Shown here: piece after piece, positions 60,902 through 64,000 of the stretch | How positions within the stretch are numbered: position 1 is the first letter of the stretch | How the letters are laid out: each line of letters opens with the position of its first letter | NCBI RefSeq assembly: GCF_003850045.1 | Contig: NZ_RQJX01000012.1 | Location: forward strand, 1-64,000 | DNA: 64,000 bases | Origin: Aeromicrobium camelliae | GTDB taxonomy: Bacteria > Actinomycetota > Actinomycetes > Propionibacteriales > Nocardioidaceae | Direction of reading: 5' to 3' | Notes under the pieces: generated by a model | What the model saw: the letters and a program-made list of their open reading frames with translations, nothing else | What the model was told of the DNA's origin: nothing | The model's database searches: none | Translations under genes and position numbers: made by a program

Positions 60902-61944
60902 GTGCCGCGGACCGCCGGGACCGTCTCGCCGCGCTGGTGCGCGAGCGCGACGCCGACGCGATGTTCGTCGGCGACCTCGTCAACGTCCGCTATCTCACCG
61001 GTTTCACCGGATCCAACGGCGCCGTGCTCGTCCACGCGGACGGTACGGCCGTGTTCTTCACGGACGGTCGTTACCAGGACCAGGCTGCCGTGGAGGTCCC
61101 GGACCTCGAGCGCGTGATCACCCGGCGCATCCTCGACGAGGTGCGCGCCCGCGCCGCGGGGACGCTCATGGCCGAGACGCATCTGCTCGCCGTGGACGCG
61201 TGGGAGCAACTCGGCCGGCCGCACGCGGCCGGCCGGCTCGTCGAGGGGTTGAGGGAGGTCAAGGACGAGTCCGAGATCGCCGCGCTGCGTCGTGCATGCG
61301 CCATCTCAACCGAGGCGCTCGAACGCCTGCTCAGCGGCCCGCTCCTGGGTCGCAGTGAGCGGGAGCTCGCCCGCGATCTCGAGTGGCGGATGCTGGAGTT
61401 GGGAGCCGAGGACAAGGCGTTCGACACGATCCTCGCGACCGGTGACCACACCGCCATCCCGCACCATCACCCCACCGACCGGGTGGTGCGGCCGGGCGAC
61501 CTGCTCAAGATCGACTTCGGTGCGCGCGTCGACGGCTATCACGCCGACTGCACCCGCACCGTCGTCGTCGGCGCGGCCGCGGACTGGCAGCGCGAGATCT
61601 ACGCGGCGGTCCGCGCGTCACAGGCTGCCGGAGTGGAGCGGTTGCGCCACGGTGTGCCGGTGCCCGAGGCGCATGCGGCCGCTGTCGACAGCCTTGAGGC
61701 GGCCGGCTGGCTGCACGCGTTCACGACCGGCCTCGGACACGGCGTCGGGCTGCAGATCCACGAGGACCCGTTTCTCGGTCCTGGGCACCCGAGTACACTG
61801 ACTCGTCGCACTGTTCTGACGATGGAGCCGGGGATTTACCTGCCCGGTCGCGGGGGAGTGCGCATCGAAGACACCGTCCTCGTGACCGACTCCGGCCCCG
61901 AGGTGCTGACCACGACGACCAAAGACCTCATGGAGATCGCCTGA
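60898..61944 (+). CDS. pepQ: Xaa-Pro aminopeptidase/dipeptidase (M24 family)
   Basis: Cytosolic metallopeptidase, 348 aa. A creatinase-like N-terminal domain ([18 protein letters not shown]) precedes the pita-bread domain with the metal ligands: aspartates in [17 protein letters not shown], histidine in [13 protein letters not shown], glutamates in [11 protein letters not shown] and VRIEDTVLV. It hydrolyses peptides with proline at the second position. The gene stands directly before efp in many bacteria; efp relieves stalling at proline runs, so both touch proline. GTG start overlaps the aroB stop. The symbol is provisional. Confidence 0.93.
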   Translation: MSAADRRDRLAALVRERDADAMFVGDLVNVRYLTGFTGSNGAVLVHADGTAVFFTDGRYQDQAAVEVPDLERVITRRILDEVRARAAGTLMAETHLLAVDAWEQLGRPHAAGRLVEGLREVKDESEIAALRRACAISTEALERLLSGPLLGRSERELARDLEWRMLELGAEDKAFDTILATGDHTAIPHHHPTDRVVRPGDLLKIDFGARVDGYHADCTRTVVVGAAADWQREIYAAVRASQAAGVERLRHGVPVPEAHAAAVDSLEAAGWLHAFTTGLGHGVGLQIHEDPFLGPGHPSTLTRRTVLTMEPGIYLPGRGGVRIEDTVLVTDSGPEVLTTTTKDLMEIA

Positions 61945-62507
61945 TGGCCACCACGAACGACCTGAAGAACGGCATGGTGCTCAACCTCGACGGACAGCTG
62001 TGGTCCGTCGTGTGGTTCCAGCACCACAAGCCCGGCAAGGGCGGTGCGGTCGTGCGCACGAAGCTCAAGAACGTGACCAGCGGCAAGGTCGTCGACAAGA
62101 CGTTCAACGCCGACGTCAAGGTCGAGGTCGCCAATGTCGACAAGCGCGACATGCAGTACCTGTACCACGACGGCACGTCCTACGTGTTCATGGACAACAG
62201 CACGTACGACCAGCTCGAGCTGAACGAGGCCGTCGTCGGCGACGCCAAGGACTACATGCTGGAGAACCAGAGCGCCGTCGTCGCTGTCAACGAGGGCACG
62301 CCGCTGTACATCGAGCTCCCGGCGTCGGTCGAGCTCGTCGTCGAGTACACCGAGCCGGGCCTGCAGGGTGACCGTTCCAGCGGCGGCACCAAGCCCGCGC
62401 GCCTGGAGACCGGCAAGGAGATCCAGGTCCCGCTGTTCATCACCACCGGCGAGAAGGTCAAAGTCGACACGCGCGACGGCAGCTACCTCGGCCGCGTGCA
62501 GTCCTGA
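61944..62507 (+). CDS. efp: elongation factor P
   Basis: Three-domain tRNA-mimic that relieves ribosome stalling at polyproline, 187 aa. The tip loop is [13 protein letters not shown], with K32 as the residue that is modified in other groups; actinobacterial EF-P with such PGKG loops is thought to work unmodified. The C-terminal signature [12 protein letters not shown] is present. 1-nt overlaps with pepQ and nusB (TGATG) place it in a tight operon. Confidence 0.97.
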   Translation: MATTNDLKNGMVLNLDGQLWSVVWFQHHKPGKGGAVVRTKLKNVTSGKVVDKTFNADVKVEVANVDKRDMQYLYHDGTSYVFMDNSTYDQLELNEAVVGDAKDYMLENQSAVVAVNEGTPLYIELPASVELVVEYTEPGLQGDRSSGGTKPARLETGKEIQVPLFITTGEKVKVDTRDGSYLGRVQS

Positions 62508-62917
62508 TGGGCGCTCGCACCCGCTACCGCAAGCGCGCCTTGGACATCCTCTTCGAGTCCGAGGCGCGCGGCGGTGACCTGAGCGCGACGCTCGCGGACC
62601 GGATGGCGATCAACGACCCGCCGATCAACGCGTACACGGTGCAACTCGTCGAGGGCGTCGTGGCCCACCAGCAGCGCATCGACGAACTGCTCAGCGAGCA
62701 TTCGCGCGGGTGGACTCTCGACCGCATGCCCGCGGTCGACCGGAACCTGCTGCGCATCGGCGCGTACGAGATCCTCTACTGCGAGGACGTGCCCGACCCT
62801 GTCGCCGTGAGCGAGGCCGTCGATCTGGCCACCGACCTCTCGACCGACGAATCCCCGCGCTTCGTCAACGGCTTGCTGAGCCGGCTCATCGACCTCAAAC
62901 CCACGCTCTCCCTCTAA
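62507..62917 (+). CDS. nusB: transcription antitermination factor NusB
   Basis: RNA-binding all-helical factor that, with S10/NusE, helps transcribe rRNA operons, 136 aa. RYRKRALDILFESEARGG at the N-terminus and the C-terminal VAVSEAVDLATDLSTDESPRFVNGLLSRL are diagnostic. Last gene of the long aroC-to-nusB run; pyrR, which often follows in actinobacteria, is not next. A repeat-rich 410-nt spacer comes after. Confidence 0.96.
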   Translation: MGARTRYRKRALDILFESEARGGDLSATLADRMAINDPPINAYTVQLVEGVVAHQQRIDELLSEHSRGWTLDRMPAVDRNLLRIGAYEILYCEDVPDPVAVSEAVDLATDLSTDESPRFVNGLLSRLIDLKPTLSL

Positions 62918-62926
62918 CCGCGCCCC

Positions 62927-62981
62927 GCGAGATGTGGTCGCCTGTGGGTGACCGTGCGAGATGTGGTCGCCTGTGGGTGAC
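62927..62981 (+). repeat. two perfect 26-nt tandem direct repeats
   Basis: GCGAGATGTGGTCGCCTGTG and GGTGAC follow each other as one unit at 62927-62952 and again at 62956-62981, separated by CGT (period 29 nt). They start 9 nt after the nusB stop. Unit length and period resemble iterons or operator arrays, but only two copies exist. Confidence 0.85.
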
Positions 62982-63071
62982 GCGCGGGTGCTCCGGTGAC
63001 CTGAAACCGGCCACTTCTCGGCCCGGAGGCCCGGGGTGTCTCAGCTCGCGGACGTGGCGGCGGGGTTGGTC

Positions 63072-63134
63072 CGACTATTGGCCAGTTGCGGCCGCTCGGG
63101 GCGCCGCGAAGGGGCGTTAACTGGCCAAAAGTCG
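63072..63134. repeat. 16-bp inverted repeat with 31-nt centre
   Basis: CGACTATTGGCCAGTT (63072-63087) and the reverse complement of 63119-63134 differ at one position only; the inner 10 bp TTGGCCAGTT/AACTGGCCAA are perfect. AT-rich arms within GC-rich DNA. REP-like or a large hairpin. Confidence 0.75.
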
Positions 63135-63273
63135 CGCGCACCGGAGGAGCGGGCCGGCGGCCCGAAGCGAGCTTCCGAACGGACGAATTTCAACTTCTTC
63201 CTGGGCCTGGCATTGCAGTCCTCATTCCGATCCAGGGCCACGGCGTCGGGTCGCGGGTTGGTCGGAAGCTCGT

Positions 63274-63279
63274 TACCCT
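63274..63279 (+). promoter_or_regulatory. -10 candidate for the ABC transporter operon
   Basis: TACCCT lies 48 nt before ATG 63328. The leader of about 42 nt has only a weak GGGACGG ribosome site. Confidence 0.35.
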
Positions 63280-63327
63280 CGCTTGCTGGCCGTGAGAGTC
63301 GCGGTCGTCGCAACGACGGGACGGTGC

Positions 63328-63990
63328 ATGACAGCGGTCTCCGACTTCTTCACCTTCGTCGCCGAACGATGGTCGGTTTTGTCTTTCTTGGCCTACCAGC
63401 ATCTGAGTCTCGTGGTGCAGACGCTCATCCTGGCGACGGTCCTCGCGATCGTCGTCGGCGTCGTCGCGTCGCGCACCCGCTGGGGCGCGAACGCGGCCCA
63501 GGCGTTCTCCGCGATCGGCCTCACGGTGCCCTCGTACGCCCTGCTGGGTCTCCTCGTCGGCATCGTCAGCATCGGCGTCCTGCCCTCGGTCATCGCGCTG
63601 GTGTTCTTCGGCTTCCTGCCGATCCTGCGCAACGTGGTCGTCGGCCTGAACGGCGTCGACCCCGCGCTCATCGAGTCCGCCCGCGGCATGGGAATGAGCC
63701 GGTTCAGCACGCTCGTGCGCCTCGAGCTTCCGCTCGCCTGGCCGGTCATCATGACCGGTGTCCGGGTGTCCGCGCAGATGCTCATGGGCATCGCCGCCAT
63801 CGCGGCCTACGCCCTCGGCCCGGGGCTCGGCGGCTACATCTTCTCCGGCATCTCGCGCATGGGAGGCGCGAACGCCACCAACGCGATCGTCGCCGGCACG
63901 GTCGGGATCCTGATCCTGGCCGTGATCCTCGACGTCGCCCTCAACCTGTTGACCCGCTTCACCACCTCCAAGGGGATCTCCCGTGTCTGA
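63328..63990 (+). CDS. ABC transporter permease, glycine betaine/choline (OpuB/ProW) type
   Basis: Inner-membrane permease, 220 aa, six predicted helices. The start FVAERWSVLSFLAYQHLSLV matches the F-x-x-x-x-W...HL-x-L opening of quaternary-amine permeases. The coupling-helix motif VDPALIESARGMGMSRFSTL followed by ELPLAWPVIMTGVR is the EAA loop of this subfamily. In other operons two such permeases flank an ATPase and a substrate-binding protein. The next gene begins at 63983 and is probably the ATPase or the second component. ATG 63328 was chosen over a TTG and GTG upstream because the conserved region starts soon after. Confidence 0.85.
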   Translation: MTAVSDFFTFVAERWSVLSFLAYQHLSLVVQTLILATVLAIVVGVVASRTRWGANAAQAFSAIGLTVPSYALLGLLVGIVSIGVLPSVIALVFFGFLPILRNVVVGLNGVDPALIESARGMGMSRFSTLVRLELPLAWPVIMTGVRVSAQMLMGIAAIAAYALGPGLGGYIFSGISRMGGANATNAIVAGTVGILILAVILDVALNLLTRFTTSKGISRV

Positions 63991-64000
63991 GACCACCAGC
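63983..64000 (+). CDS. start of the next ABC transporter gene, cut by the window edge
   Basis: GTG 63983 overlaps the permease stop by 8 nt and reads MSETTS before the window ends. By position it should be the next component of the same transporter, usually the ATP-binding protein. Nothing further can be seen. Confidence 0.35.

Larger units (their letters stand above)
62918..63327. other. 410-nt repeat-rich spacer after nusB
   Basis: No convincing gene. It contains two 26-nt direct repeats (62927-62981), a long inverted repeat (63072-63134), a degenerate extra copy of one arm near 63003-63018, and TACCCT at 63274-63279 as the likely -10 for the transporter operon. No clear nusB terminator was identified other than these repeats. 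Confidence 0.6.

Noticed and set aside
62927..62981. A CRISPR array.
   Set aside because: Only two repeat units with a 3-nt spacer and no cas genes.

Overview
The window reads as one contiguous piece of an actinobacterial chromosome: GC-rich, with strongly GC-biased third codon positions and short intergenic gaps. The gene order is typical of Actinomycetota: thrS-HIT-pgsA, pdxS-pdxT-yebC-ruvCAB-yajC, apt-relA, hisS-aspS-rarA, alaS-ruvX-mltG-aroE, aroC-aroK-aroB-pepQ-efp-nusB. The coproporphyrin branch of haem synthesis (hemE, cgoX, chdC) and DUF3000, TM2 and DUF349 proteins fit as well. A member of Propionibacteriales such as Nocardioidaceae is my guess; the genus cannot be fixed from the sequence. 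I see no phage, transposon, CRISPR array or replication origin.

Layout. 1-6.7 kb: metB-cbs, a TM2 protein, a fused secDF and an aldo/keto reductase. 6.8-10.5 kb: a minus-strand run with a serine hydrolase, RNase D and DUF3000. 10.5-13.6 kb: hemE-cgoX-chdC, ending at a perfect 44-nt palindrome facing msrB. 13.7-19.3 kb: minus-strand msrB, a reductase, an AbrB-type membrane protein and an assimilatory sulfite reductase operon (sirA, a 56-aa zinc ribbon, a CbiX-type chelatase) preceded by a cysteine leader peptide. 19.3-32 kb: mostly accessory single genes, four tRNAs, and two genes broken by one-base changes in G runs (an SDR and an MFS transporter). 32-46 kb: thrS to relA. 46-63 kb: hisS to nusB, a largely continuous plus-strand string of translation, recombination, cell-wall and shikimate genes with many ATGA or 1-nt overlaps. 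The end holds the start of an osmoprotectant-type ABC transporter behind a repeat-rich 410-nt gap.

Working together. The hem genes convert uroporphyrinogen III to coproporphyrin III and then coprohaem to haem b; the ferrochelatase is not here. sirA and cbiX share a need for sirohydrochlorin, since the chelatase makes the sirohaem that the reductase uses. aroE, aroC, aroK and aroB feed chorismate, and the class IV aminotransferase at 24.4 kb could use it for folate. ruvCAB, ruvX, rarA, RNase D and an HhH-GPD protein handle nucleic acids. yajC and secDF belong to the Sec machinery but are 36 kb apart, and the usual secD-secF position between yajC and apt holds a small lipoprotein instead.

Regulation. 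About two dozen genes carry a TANNNT (sometimes GANNNT) hexamer ending 6-8 nt before an ATG or GTG, the signature of leaderless transcripts. This pattern was used to choose several starts.

I found no clearly new multi-gene system. The best leads are the sulfite reductase leader region, the moved and fused secDF, a 28-codon ORF coupled at both ends before hisS, and the small-protein and repeat observations below.
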